Source of the DNA: a virus
IMG/VR virus record: IMGVR_UViG_3300034200_001099
Span: 26,096 to 90,095 of that record
Length of the DNA stretch: 64,000 bases
Strand: one strand, 5' to 3'
Positions 55,479 to 63,714 of the stretch are shown here, piece after piece. Both the position numbers and the translations under genes were made by a program. The notes beneath the pieces are model-generated. The model had not been told where the DNA came from and ran no database searches. It saw nothing but the letters and a program-made list of their open reading frames with translations. Every line of letters begins with the position of its first letter. Positions within the stretch are counted from its first letter, which is position 1.

Positions 55479-57233
55479 ATGTTAGAAGTAGAAGGTAAAA
55501 CATTTCATAAGTTAGTTGAGAAAAAAAGTTATAGGACTGAACTATATCATAATTTTTGCGACATATATCAAAAAGATACAAATAGTCTTGGATATAAAAA
55601 TTTACTAAATTTATATGTCACCAAAAATGGAGACAGATTTTTTTCTGATACCCAATGTTTTACAGAAGAAGATTTTGTTAAAAATTTTGGAAATCCATGT
55701 GCTACTGTTAATTTTAATAGACAACGATTATTCATAGAAGAGGGTGAGGATAAAATATCAATCAAATTTCAGACTCACCGAAAAATTAGAGGTGTAGGTT
55801 CCAAATATTTCTCAGAAAGAAAATCCACAAACTACTTTACCTTCAATTTCAAAAAGAAAATGTTTTATTCAGGAACATTCTCCACTAAAAAAAAGAAAGT
55901 TATTGGAAGTAGTATGAAGGTAAACCCAACATATTACGCAATTGAAAGTCTTTTAAGAAATATTATAATTGATGAAAGTGTTAAATTAGACCAGTATATT
56001 TATTTTTTCTTAGAAAAGATTTGGGATAGAATGGGCATTGAAAACCCACAAAACTTTCAGTGGGATTGTATGAAGTCTTTTTATAGTTTAACTTTCTATT
56101 TGGTTAATGGAATTAAAATACCGAACAATTGGAGAAAATTTACAGGTATATTCTTTTCTAAAAAAGAATTGAAAAAGTTTGATATGAACTTGGTGGAGAC
56201 TGCAATGGATAAACTAAAACTAAAAGGATCCAAAGTCAAACAGATTTTTAATGAAATGGACTGGGTTGACTTTGATAAATTGCATATGACTTACAACCTT
56301 TTGGGTATTGATAGATTTAATAAAATTGAAAATAAATACTTTTACGAGTATTACAGCAACGACGAATTTGGTCTTCCAATAGAGGATAATAAAATGGGAA
56401 GATTTTTTGAATGTTTTTATGATCAATACAATCAATACCAACGTAATAGAATGTCAACACCTTTAACTTCAAAAGAAAAGGATAGAATTCTAGACATGAT
56501 AAAATACTTTTACGGACATAATAAATGGGCAATATTACTTGACCATTTAGATATGAAAAGAGATTTAATAAATCTTGGTGAGGATGTGAAATTTAAGTTC
56601 ACAAACATTAGTAGTTTTAATTTAGAACACGAGGAACTTAGTCGTCTTTTACAATCATACAGAAAAGGTGAGGTTGAAAGATTCTATGGTGATATAGATG
56701 GTTTAGAAACACCTATGGAACACAAATACGAAACTTATTATCCTGTTCTACTTCGTAAAACTATGGATTATGAAAAAGAATCACAACATCAACGAAATTG
56801 TGTTCGTAGTTATTCAGAAAGACCAGATTGTTTAATATTCTCAATCCGTAAAGGTTCAATAGATAGTGATGAAAGAATTACTGTGGAATACCAATACAGA
56901 AAAAATGAGATATTGAATGTTCAAGAAAGAGCAAAGTTTAATGAAACACCATCAGTTGAGTTTTCACATGTTGCTAAAATACAATTGGCAAATATCAATT
57001 TGATGTATAAGTTGGGAACATTAAAATTACCAAAGATGATTAAAAAATATCGTAGTGGTAAAGAGATTGAACAACAAGCAACATTTGATAACGATACAGC
57101 GGTTAATGGACCAAAAATAGTCTCTATGGTGCCACATTGGGACACATATACTCCTGAGTTATCTTATTGGCAAAATGAAATATTAGGATTTGATATACCA
57201 GCTTATGATAATTTGTTTGATGAATTACCGTAA
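55479..57233 (+). CDS. large hypothetical protein, PcfJ-like
   Basis: 584 residues from MLEVEGKTFHKLVEKKSYRT; an ATG fifteen bases upstream lies in the promoter. A large alpha/beta protein. In the C-terminal part KESQHQRNCVRSY, CLIFSIRKGS and DERITVEYQYR follow the pattern of PcfJ-like proteins (Cys-Val-x-x-Tyr, then I(R), then T-x-E), whose function in plasmids and phages is unknown. Its size and single promoter suggest an early gene. Weak family assignment. Confidence 0.7.
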   Translation: MLEVEGKTFHKLVEKKSYRTELYHNFCDIYQKDTNSLGYKNLLNLYVTKNGDRFFSDTQCFTEEDFVKNFGNPCATVNFNRQRLFIEEGEDKISIKFQTHRKIRGVGSKYFSERKSTNYFTFNFKKKMFYSGTFSTKKKKVIGSSMKVNPTYYAIESLLRNIIIDESVKLDQYIYFFLEKIWDRMGIENPQNFQWDCMKSFYSLTFYLVNGIKIPNNWRKFTGIFFSKKELKKFDMNLVETAMDKLKLKGSKVKQIFNEMDWVDFDKLHMTYNLLGIDRFNKIENKYFYEYYSNDEFGLPIEDNKMGRFFECFYDQYNQYQRNRMSTPLTSKEKDRILDMIKYFYGHNKWAILLDHLDMKRDLINLGEDVKFKFTNISSFNLEHEELSRLLQSYRKGEVERFYGDIDGLETPMEHKYETYYPVLLRKTMDYEKESQHQRNCVRSYSERPDCLIFSIRKGSIDSDERITVEYQYRKNEILNVQERAKFNETPSVEFSHVAKIQLANINLMYKLGTLKLPKMIKKYRSGKEIEQQATFDNDTAVNGPKIVSMVPHWDTYTPELSYWQNEILGFDIPAYDNLFDELP

Positions 57234-57241
57234 AATTGTTA

Positions 57242-57249
57242 TATTTATA
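57242..57249 (+). promoter_or_regulatory. late-type element TATTTATA, distant from gene
   Basis: TATTTATA starts nine bases after the 55479 gene stop and 48 bases before the lipoprotein ATG at 57298. Its long distance makes the role uncertain. Confidence 0.3.
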
Positions 57250-57297
57250 AAACAAATAATATTAATAATTAAAAAAAATATAAAACAAGATTTAAAG

Positions 57298-57672
57298 ATG
57301 AAAATAATTAAGATATTACTAATATCGTTTTTGGTTTTTTCCTGTGTGGAAAAAAAATACAAATATGAAATTAAAGGAAAGGTTTATGTCCCAACCTCAG
57401 GGACTAACCCAATGCATGATGCCATTTGGTATACAGACACAATAAGTTTTGACGGAGATGTCGCATATTATTTTAACAGTGATGGATCAGAAGTTAGAAT
57501 ATATCCACCATTTATTTTAATTGATCACAGCTTAAAAAAATAAACAATTACTGATATTGGGGTTAAAGATAAAAAAACTTTATGTTTAAGAGTATCTTAC
57601 TATAGTTATAATAAACCAAATAAACTTTTTTTCCGACTTTTAGAGGAAAGATTATCTCAGTATTGGGATTAA
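57298..57672 (+). pseudogene. lipoprotein gene interrupted by an in-frame stop
   Basis: The first part (57298-57543) encodes 81 residues with signal peptide and lipobox LVFSC (Cys16) and a beta-type body (KYEIKGKVYVP). A TAA stands at 57541. The same frame continues with 42 more protein-like codons (TITDIGVKDKKTL...LEERLSQYWD) to a TAA at 57670. This suggests a longer lipoprotein of about 124 residues broken by one nonsense change, or rarely by readthrough. The 81-residue product could still be made. Confidence 0.6.
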
Positions 57673-57682
57673 AAAAAACATT

Positions 57683-57859
57683 ATGGATAAGAAAATATTA
57701 CACGGAAAATTAATGAATGATCATAGGGCGATAATAAATGAAATTTCAGATATAAAAGCCGAAAATTTTGAACTAAATGAAGATCAAAAAAAACAAGTTG
57801 CAAAACTTGAAAATCAGTTAAAGTTTATTGCCGAAAAATTATATCGTCTTTATATGTAA
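57683..57859 (+). CDS. small helical protein, 58 aa
   Basis: MDKKILHGKLMNDHRAIINE; a helical, charged peptide ending KLYRLYM. It lies in a gap otherwise without genes and stops four bases before the next start. Helical coiled-coil type; function unknown. Confidence 0.6.
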   Translation: MDKKILHGKLMNDHRAIINEISDIKAENFELNEDQKKQVAKLENQLKFIAEKLYRLYM

Positions 57860-57863
57860 AATT

Positions 57864-58115
57864 ATGGTCGGACATTTAATAAAACATAATGATGATTGGA
57901 TGGTAAAATACGACGATAATGGTATTTTAAAGTTATATCCTTTTTGTCCTGAAACCCAAAAATGGTCACAAAAACCTGAAGTTAAAAAATTCATAAAAGA
58001 AGATATTGAAGTTTTATTTGATTTTATTATAACGGGTGAGTATTGTAAAACCAAAGAACAAATGGTTAAGAATTATTTTGTAAAAATAAAAAAAATAGAA
58101 CACGAAACTTTATAA
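57864..58115 (+). CDS. hypothetical protein, 83 aa
   Basis: Starts at MVGHLIKHNDDWMVKYDDNG; an earlier in-frame ATG overlaps the previous gene. A beta-rich N-terminus (WMVKYDDNGILKLYP) and helical C-terminus; common phage style, no family recognised. Confidence 0.65.
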   Translation: MVGHLIKHNDDWMVKYDDNGILKLYPFCPETQKWSQKPEVKKFIKEDIEVLFDFIITGEYCKTKEQMVKNYFVKIKKIEHETL

Positions 58116-58158
58116 AATAAAGTTCTGAATATTAACATATCTTAAATAAAAAAATTAA

Positions 58159-58464
58159 ATGGGGTTTGATAAAAAAATATTAGATTTAAGTAGAACAATC
58201 TACCAAAAATCTGTTATGGTACACGGATCAAAAGAAAATCCAAAAGAACACATTGAAAATATTAGAGGAATGATTAGAGAGTTTATCAGGACAGAAGTTG
58301 TTCCTTACGAATTAACCAATCAAGAAAAAATGTCTTTTATTTTAAAAAATGAATTAATAATAACAAGAGCAATTATTAATGGTCACAAATCTATTGACCA
58401 AGACGAATATCAAAAAACTAGAGATAAAATCAAAAAATATAGAATAGAATTGAATTTAATTTAA
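58159..58464 (+). CDS. hypothetical protein, 101 aa
   Basis: All-helical (MGFDKKILDLSRTIYQKSVM, HIENIRGMIREFIRTEVVP). Its MGFDK start is shared with the small protein at 35561 (MGFNK). No motif recognised. Confidence 0.65.
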   Translation: MGFDKKILDLSRTIYQKSVMVHGSKENPKEHIENIRGMIREFIRTEVVPYELTNQEKMSFILKNELIITRAIINGHKSIDQDEYQKTRDKIKKYRIELNLI

Positions 58465-58474
58465 ATTATTTTAT

Positions 58475-58482
58475 TATATTTG
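58475..58482 (+). promoter_or_regulatory. Bacteroidota-type -7 element (TATATTTG)
   Basis: TATATTTG with four bases (TATT) before the ATG at 58487: leaderless type. A TTG is at 58450-58452. Confidence 0.78.
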
Positions 58483-58486
58483 TATT

Positions 58487-59179
58487 ATGAAATTAACTAT
58501 CCTATCAGATACTCACGGAAAACACAAACACGTGCACCACGATTTACATGGTGGCGATTTGTTAATTCACGCCGGAGACATAAGTTCTATGGGTTACGAA
58601 CACGAGATTACTCAGTTTGCGGGTTGGTATGATAAAATTGCAACTTACGATCATAAAGTATTCATTGCGGGTAACCACGATTGGGGATTCCAAAACAACG
58701 TTGAGAAAGTAAAAGGTATCTTAACGGGATATAAAACTATTGAGTATATCCAAGATGAGTTAATGACCATCCAAGATGGTGATGGACCTGAAATTAAAAT
58801 TTGGGGTTCTCCTTGGCAACCTGAGTTCTACAATTGGGCATTTAACTTACCAAAAAATGGTGAAGAGTTAAAAGCAAAATGGGATATGATTCCTGAAGGA
58901 ATTGATATCTTGATTACTCACGGACCGGCTTGGGGAATATTGGATGATGTTGAAGGTAACCGCAATGTTCACTTGGGTTGTGAATTACTTGCAGAGAAAA
59001 TCAAACAAATCAAACCTAAAATCCATATCTGTGGTCACATCCATAGCGGACACGGACATTACTATGATGGACACACACATTACTTCAATGCGTCTGCGTT
59101 AAACGAGCAATATCTTTATTCCCACAAACCTTGGAATATTGATTGGAATCCAATAACCAATGAAATAGACTTTTTATAG
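58487..59179 (+). CDS. metallophosphoesterase (MPPED-like)
   Basis: 230 residues. SDTHGKHKHV, LIHAGDISSM, FIAGNHDWGF, LITHGPAWG and HICGHIHSGHG are the full calcineurin-type motifs. The overall size and the GDGPEIKIWGSPWQPEF stretch fit the MPPED1/2-like group. Substrate unknown; phosphodiesters are typical. The gene has its own promoter, so is probably an early function. It is a different group from the phosphoesterase at 42509. Confidence 0.88.
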   Translation: MKLTILSDTHGKHKHVHHDLHGGDLLIHAGDISSMGYEHEITQFAGWYDKIATYDHKVFIAGNHDWGFQNNVEKVKGILTGYKTIEYIQDELMTIQDGDGPEIKIWGSPWQPEFYNWAFNLPKNGEELKAKWDMIPEGIDILITHGPAWGILDDVEGNRNVHLGCELLAEKIKQIKPKIHICGHIHSGHGHYYDGHTHYFNASALNEQYLYSHKPWNIDWNPITNEIDFL

Positions 59180-59264
59180 ATGTTTTAGTAGGTTAATGCC
59201 TATGACTGAGTTGACATTGCAATAAAAATTGATTATAATAAAAATATAAAAACAAATTAAAAAT

Positions 59265-59507
59265 ATGAAAAAATTATTATTACCTGTGATCGTTATGTTA
59301 TTTATCATGACTTCATGTAAGACAAAATCTAATTGCGATGCTTATACCAAAAATTTAAATAACGGAATAGACTCTCTTGAAACCCAAATTAAAAGTAAAA
59401 AAGATTCTATTAATCTATTAAACAATTATATAGTTTTCTTAGAAAATGAAACACAGTTTTTGGGTAGTATTCTTGCAGAGAAAGAATTCGAGGACGGTAT
59501 TGAATAA
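59265..59507 (+). CDS. small coiled-coil lipoprotein, 80 aa
   Basis: Signal peptide with lipobox MTSC (Cys18). The mature part is a coiled coil (LNNGIDSLETQIKSKKDSIN). The 85 bases before it hold no gene. A lipoprotein with a coiled coil could be an outer-membrane spanin partner, but the gene is far from the lysis genes. Confidence 0.65.
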   Translation: MKKLLLPVIVMLFIMTSCKTKSNCDAYTKNLNNGIDSLETQIKSKKDSINLLNNYIVFLENETQFLGSILAEKEFEDGIE

Positions 59508-59533
59508 CAAATAAATTACTAAAAACATAAAAC

Positions 59534-59785
59534 GTGAAAAAAAGAACACTCAACGAAATAAGACAAGAGAAAGAATTTGGTTACAAACCACCGGTAGATA
59601 AGAAAACAAAACCGGAACAAAATTTTGAGATTAAAATTACCATAACAGATGGAGAAAAAAAAATAAAATCAAAAATTAATGTTTCCGATTATAAAACATC
59701 AAAAGAATTACATAACGTTAGTTTGGTTGATGAAACTGTGGTTTCTTTGTTATCTCAATTTGAAAATAAAGAAATACAGAATTAA
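59534..59785 (+). CDS. hypothetical protein, 83 aa (GTG start)
   Basis: GTG at 59534 gives MKKRTLNEIRQEKEFGYKPP, the most plausible start. Basic N-terminus, beta-type middle (FEIKITITDGEKKIKSKINV), helical end. No family recognised. Confidence 0.6.
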   Translation: MKKRTLNEIRQEKEFGYKPPVDKKTKPEQNFEIKITITDGEKKIKSKINVSDYKTSKELHNVSLVDETVVSLLSQFENKEIQN

Positions 59786-59797
59786 ATTAAAAATATC

Positions 59798-60016
59798 ATG
59801 AGTGAAAAAATAACACCTTACATAGGGTCGGATGGTGATTTTTATATGGATGACGACGAAATTAAATTATGGGACAACACATTAATGGATGGCCTTAAAG
59901 AAATTAAAGTTGAGGAAGTAATTGACAAAATCAGAAATTATTACAATACCTGTTGTGATATTGATGGAAGACCACCATCTAAAGTAAAATTCAACGAGTT
60001 TCTTGATTTATTATAA
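59798..60016 (+). CDS. hypothetical protein, 72 aa
   Basis: Acidic small protein (YIGSDGDFYMDDDEIKLWDN) ending PPSKVKFNEFLDLL. The Asp-rich loop could bind a metal. No family recognised. Confidence 0.6.
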   Translation: MSEKITPYIGSDGDFYMDDDEIKLWDNTLMDGLKEIKVEEVIDKIRNYYNTCCDIDGRPPSKVKFNEFLDLL

Positions 60017-60025
60017 AAAAATTTA

Positions 60026-60033
60026 TAACTTTG
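60026..60033 (+). promoter_or_regulatory. Bacteroidota-type -7 element (TAACTTTG)
   Basis: TAACTTTG with four bases (TTTT) before the ATG at 60038: leaderless type. Confidence 0.75.
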
Positions 60034-60037
60034 TTTT

Positions 60038-60283
60038 ATGGGAAAAATAACAATAGAATTTGATTCGATAGAAGAATCACAAGATGCTAGAGTAGCTCTT
60101 GATGGTTATAAATGGAAATTGGCAATGTGGGATCTTGATCAAAAGTTAAGAGCGACAACCAAACACGGAATTAAGTTTTATTCCAATGAAGAAGCATCAA
60201 GTGAGGAAATGGAAATCTGTGAAAAAATCAGAGAAGAAATAAGAGAGACTCTTGAAGGTTATAGTTTAAATTTAAACGATTAA
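60038..60283 (+). CDS. hypothetical protein, 81 aa
   Basis: MGKITIEFDSIEESQDARVA, GYKWKLAMWDLDQKLRATTK: this looks like a widely distributed small phage protein with a helix W-x-x-K, whose function is unknown. The leaderless promoter supports its start. Confidence 0.65.
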   Translation: MGKITIEFDSIEESQDARVALDGYKWKLAMWDLDQKLRATTKHGIKFYSNEEASSEEMEICEKIREEIRETLEGYSLNLND

Positions 60284-60363
60284 AATGATATAATTTTTTA
60301 TTGCAAAAAGTATGAATTTTTCATATAAATCGCAAATTAAAACTAAGTAAAAACAAAAGACAA

Positions 60364-60444
60364 ATGAAAAAGTTATTCAGATACCTAATATGGTTACAAC
60401 AAGAAAAAATAAATGCAATGGTATATTGCCAACGAGGATTTTAA
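60364..60444 (+). CDS. 26-residue peptide
   Basis: MKKLFRYLIWLQQEKINAMV then YCQRGF. A basic amphipathic helix with an aromatic core; short but protein-like, in a 185-base gap without other genes. Moderate support only. Confidence 0.4.
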   Translation: MKKLFRYLIWLQQEKINAMVYCQRGF

Positions 60445-60469
60445 AAATAAAACAAAATTTATAAAAAAT

Positions 60470-60919
60470 ATGAAAAAAGTAATAATTAGTATCGCGTTAA
60501 TGTTAAACTTAAATGTTAACGCACAATGGATGAACAAAAATATTAATAATGGGTTTGATGAACCTTATCGGATATGTTATACTGCTGAAAATAATGGATC
60601 AGTTTTAAAGTTAGAAAATGTGGATGGGACAATATTTTTTTATCTGTTGGGGGGATATACTTGTGATGAATACCCAACGGTAGACTTATCTTTTTTAGTT
60701 AATGGTTCTTATGTGAAATACTCTGAACCTATGGAAGTTTCTGAAGATAGAACAATTATATGGATAGTCGATAACTTAATGGAAAGCACTATACTTAACG
60801 ACTTTAAACTATGTAGTTTATTAAAAATTAGGGTAAATGATATAACTTGCTCATCTGAAGTTTTTACCTTCAACATGGCCGGAAGCACATCGGCACTTAA
60901 GTTTATAGGTGAGAAATAA
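60470..60919 (+). CDS. secreted protein, 149 aa
   Basis: Starts at MKKVIISIALMLNLNVNAQW, a signal peptide with likely cleavage after NAQ. An earlier in-frame ATG adds a polar stretch and is rejected. The mature part has four Cys residues and a beta-rich pattern (TAENNGSVLKLENVDGTIFF). It ends one base into the thymidylate synthase start. Function unknown; periplasmic or surface. Confidence 0.65.
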   Translation: MKKVIISIALMLNLNVNAQWMNKNINNGFDEPYRICYTAENNGSVLKLENVDGTIFFYLLGGYTCDEYPTVDLSFLVNGSYVKYSEPMEVSEDRTIIWIVDNLMESTILNDFKLCSLLKIRVNDITCSSEVFTFNMAGSTSALKFIGEK

Positions 60920-61965
60920 TGAATAATTTAGATAAACAATACACTGATTTATTACAGGACATTCTTGAAAATGGAGTTACAAAATCAGATCGTACTGGTA
61001 CTGGAACTCTTTCAGTGTTTGGAAGACAGATTAGACATAAAATGAGTGAGGGGTTTCCATTACTTACAACTAAGAAAATGCCGTTCAAAACAATAACAAC
61101 AGAATTACTATGGTTCCTTCGTGGTGATTCAGATATTAGGTTTTTATGGGAAAATAATTGTAAAATATGGGACGGTGATTGGGAAAAAAATTACAAAACT
61201 ACTTGTTCAGAACCATATACAATAGAAGAGGTTAAACAGAAAGTAAAAGATGGTAATCATTCTTTTCACGATTCAATGTTTGATATGGGTCCTGTGTATG
61301 GTAAGCAATGGAGAAGTTGGGGTGAAAGAAAACACGACTCAATTAGTAATGAATACTTCATTGGTATAGACCAAATCCAAAATCTAATCAACGACCTTAA
61401 AACAAATCCTGACTCAAGACGATTGATGGTGAATGCTTGGAATGTGGGTGAATTAGACCAAATGGTTCTTCCACCTTGCCATTATGGATTTCAAGTTTAT
61501 ACAAAAGAGTTAAGTTTAGAAGAAAGAAGATCATTAGTCAGTCAAGAAATGTTTAATCGACTCTATAATGGTGGAGGACCTGATACTTTATCTCATTCTG
61601 AAATCAATCAATTTAATGTCCCAACCAGATCAATCTCTTTAATGTGGAACCAAAGATCGTGTGATATTTTTTTGGGAATCCCATTCAATATCGCTTCATA
61701 TGGACTGTTATTAGAAATATTGGCAAAAGAAGTAAATATGGTTCCTGACGAATTGATTGGAAACTTGGGTGATACTCACCTTTACCTTAACCACATTGAA
61801 CAAGCAAAAGAACAGATTGGTAGAGAACCGTTTCCATTACCAACCTTAAATCAGTTCCCAACTTATGAAGGGTCAAGACCATCAATAGAATCTTATGTGA
61901 TAGGTGATTTCACATTAAAAGGTTATCAGTCACACGAAAAAATTAAAGCACCATTATCAAATTAA
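60919..61965 (+). CDS. thyA: thymidylate synthase
   Basis: 348 residues, against about 264 for the bacterial enzyme. KSDRTGTGTLSVFGRQIR (dUMP/Arg loop), the catalytic Cys in VLPPCHYGFQVY, MWNQRSCDIFLGIPFNIASY and GDTHLYLNHIEQ are all present, so it should be active, making dTMP from dUMP with methylene-THF. The extra length comes from two insertions, one near residues 85-120 and another after the catalytic Cys (about 195-230). Its ATG shares a base with the previous stop. Supplies dTMP for AT-rich phage DNA. Confidence 0.95.
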   Translation: MNNLDKQYTDLLQDILENGVTKSDRTGTGTLSVFGRQIRHKMSEGFPLLTTKKMPFKTITTELLWFLRGDSDIRFLWENNCKIWDGDWEKNYKTTCSEPYTIEEVKQKVKDGNHSFHDSMFDMGPVYGKQWRSWGERKHDSISNEYFIGIDQIQNLINDLKTNPDSRRLMVNAWNVGELDQMVLPPCHYGFQVYTKELSLEERRSLVSQEMFNRLYNGGGPDTLSHSEINQFNVPTRSISLMWNQRSCDIFLGIPFNIASYGLLLEILAKEVNMVPDELIGNLGDTHLYLNHIEQAKEQIGREPFPLPTLNQFPTYEGSRPSIESYVIGDFTLKGYQSHEKIKAPLSN

Positions 61966-61976
61966 AAATAAAAAAA

Positions 61977-62294
61977 ATGAAAGAACAAGAAATTAAAAAA
62001 GAAACAACCCCAAAGAAAAAATATTATAAACCAAAAATAAAAAGAGAAATTTTAGAAATTGACGTTCCTAAAATTGGAAATAAAATTGATAAGGTAGTTA
62101 ATTCAGAAAAACCATATTTGGAATACAAAAAACTAATAACAAATAAAAATGTTGGTAGTTATTTTATGGGCACTGGAAAAGGATTCCATATCTATTTGGA
62201 GAAAAAACCAAATTGGTTACACAGAAAATGTATGGAACTATTTTTAGGTTGGAAATGGATAGAAAATAATGAAATAAAATCACATAAATTATAA
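61977..62294 (+). CDS. hypothetical basic protein, 105 aa
   Basis: The N-terminus is Lys/Thr/Pro-rich and likely disordered; the C-terminal part is compact (YFMGTGKGFHIYLEKKPN, CMELFLGWKWIENN) and might bind a membrane or nucleotide. One base before the next gene. Function unknown. Confidence 0.6.
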   Translation: MKEQEIKKETTPKKKYYKPKIKREILEIDVPKIGNKIDKVVNSEKPYLEYKKLITNKNVGSYFMGTGKGFHIYLEKKPNWLHRKCMELFLGWKWIENNEIKSHKL

Positions 62295-62295
62295 A

Positions 62296-62520
62296 ATGAA
62301 AAAAACAATATTAATAGGTCTTATAGTGTTAATGACATCCTGCACTTCAAAATACAAATACTTAATTACAGATCATAAGGGTCAATATTACTTGTGTAAT
62401 TTTTATAATAAAACGGGTGATGATTGTATCTTATTTAATGATAAACCAGGGTATAATAATAATAATGTTGGAACACCAACAAGAGTTTGTGGTGATTACG
62501 AAATTAAAAATTTAAAGTAG
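62296..62520 (+). CDS. small lipoprotein, 74 aa
   Basis: Lipobox LMTSC (Cys16) after a short hydrophobic stretch; mature part has Cys residues at CNF, DDC and RVCG, with Asn-rich loop. Typical small phage lipoprotein. Its stop is followed one base later by the next GTG start. Confidence 0.65.
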   Translation: MKKTILIGLIVLMTSCTSKYKYLITDHKGQYYLCNFYNKTGDDCILFNDKPGYNNNNVGTPTRVCGDYEIKNLK

Positions 62521-62521
62521 T

Positions 62522-62755
62522 GTGAAAACCAAAATCCATGTGAACCAACATCGCATAAGGTCAAATAAAACTAAAAAAACAGATCTACCTGTGATTACAA
62601 TAAAACAAGGTAGAAAGAACACATATTGTAATGAGGTTGAAATACTTGGACCAAGTAGAATTATATATTGTGGGAGTGGAGATCAAAAACCATTACTCAG
62701 TTGTGGAGCAAGAGTTGTAATAGAAACAGAAAGTGAAATAAATATTATATCATAA
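62522..62755 (+). CDS. hypothetical protein, 77 aa (GTG start)
   Basis: GTG at 62522 gives MKTKIHVNQHRIRSNKTKKT. The body is a small beta-rich domain with SRIIYCGSGDQKPLLSCGAR; two Cys residues. In layout it is like short SH3-like phage proteins. A bidirectional terminator follows immediately. Confidence 0.6.
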   Translation: MKTKIHVNQHRIRSNKTKKTDLPVITIKQGRKNTYCNEVEILGPSRIIYCGSGDQKPLLSCGARVVIETESEINIIS

Positions 62756-62756
62756 A

Positions 62757-62783
62757 AAAACCCCGAGTGATCGGGGTTTTCTG
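62757..62783. terminator. bidirectional intrinsic terminator
   Basis: CCCCGA pairs with TCGGGG (62761-62766 with 62771-62776) around GTGA, with A-run before and T-run after, so it works on both strands and separates the convergent genes ending at 62755 and 62786. Confidence 0.92.
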
Positions 62784-62785
62784 TT

Positions 62786-63610
62786 TTACTTAAGTAAGTT
62801 GTAATACTCTTTAAAGTGTTTGATTCTATCAGGTAAACCAATAGTTCCGCCATTTACTCGTTTAGTTACTGCAGTTACCGTAGCATCATCCGCCCCTTTA
62901 TCACATATAGACCAAAGTTTATTTGAGTCAAAAAAGAACGCTGCCGAAGCCAAAGGATATTTGGTTGAAACTAAATCAGGATTTGAAATACAATCTTCAC
63001 CAATAAATTTTGTAAAGTTTGTATAGTTTGCCTTACCTGTTAATTGAATAAAACCTCTACCTCTAAATTTATAACCTTCTTTTGAAGCTTCGTCACCATT
63101 ACCCATTCTACCACCATAAACACGGGATGCAATCTTTTCAGGTTGTTTTGCGTATGACTCATTTAAGTTACCAGGGAAGTATTTTCCAAATATTTTCTTC
63201 AAACCATCCGCAGAATAATTTAAATTCTCAGAAACCGCCTTAAAACCTCCTGATTCGTGACCACATTGGGCTAAAAAATGAGCCAAACGTAGGTTATTTG
63301 TAATATTGAATTTTTTTGCAGTGTCAGGTATCTGTGCAATTACTGCATCAGGTATATGACCCTTTAATTTTTCAATATTTAATGATCCACCTGAAGGAAT
63401 AACAACATCTTCTTTGATGACTTGGGTAGCTCCGAACATTTTTGACCATGTTCCATCACCAACAATACCATCTGCGGTTAATCCATTAGCTGATTGCCAT
63501 TCTTTTACTACTTTTTCCGTACCAGGTCCAAATGCGCCGTCAGCGGTAAGTCCTAATTTTGTTTGGAGTTTTTTTACATCCTCTCCTTTAGATCCATTTT
63601 TTAATAACAT
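62786..63610 (-). CDS. GH19 endolysin with peptidoglycan-binding domain, minus strand
   Basis: 274 residues. Residues 1-60 have a PG_binding_1 domain (GEDVKKLQTKLGL, DGAFGPGTEKVVKEWQ, DGIVGDGTW). The C-terminal part is a family 19 glycoside hydrolase: FLAQCGHESGGFKAV (catalytic Glu), YGGRMGNGD, FRGRGFIQLTGKANY. It hydrolyses peptidoglycan glycan strands. No signal peptide, so export needs a holin or other route. It has a TATTTATA element upstream on the minus strand. Confidence 0.92.
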   Translation of the reverse strand: MLLKNGSKGEDVKKLQTKLGLTADGAFGPGTEKVVKEWQSANGLTADGIVGDGTWSKMFGATQVIKEDVVIPSGGSLNIEKLKGHIPDAVIAQIPDTAKKFNITNNLRLAHFLAQCGHESGGFKAVSENLNYSADGLKKIFGKYFPGNLNESYAKQPEKIASRVYGGRMGNGDEASKEGYKFRGRGFIQLTGKANYTNFTKFIGEDCISNPDLVSTKYPLASAAFFFDSNKLWSICDKGADDATVTAVTKRVNGGTIGLPDRIKHFKEYYNLLK

Positions 63611-63625
63611 AATATATAAGTTTAT

Positions 63626-63633
63626 TATAAATA
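63626..63633 (-). promoter_or_regulatory. candidate late promoter TATTTATA, minus strand
   Basis: The minus strand reads TATTTATA, 15 bases upstream of the endolysin ATG at 63610, which fits late expression of a lysis gene. Confidence 0.6.
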
Positions 63634-63693
63634 TAATAGTAAATTAAAAGTAAATACTTTTATGAAAAAAATGTCATTTTAAATATTATCATA

Positions 63694-63701
63694 TATTTAT
63701 T
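63694..63701 (+). promoter_or_regulatory. candidate late promoter TATTTATT
   Basis: TATTTATT 13 bases before the ATG at 63715, divergent from the endolysin promoter. Confidence 0.5.
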
Positions 63702-63714
63702 AATAAATAAAATT

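Noticed and set aside
59180-59220. A short interleaved-stem motif (TAGG/CCTA with AATG/CATT)
   Set aside because: Stems of only four base pairs are expected by chance in such sequence; not enough to call a pseudoknot.
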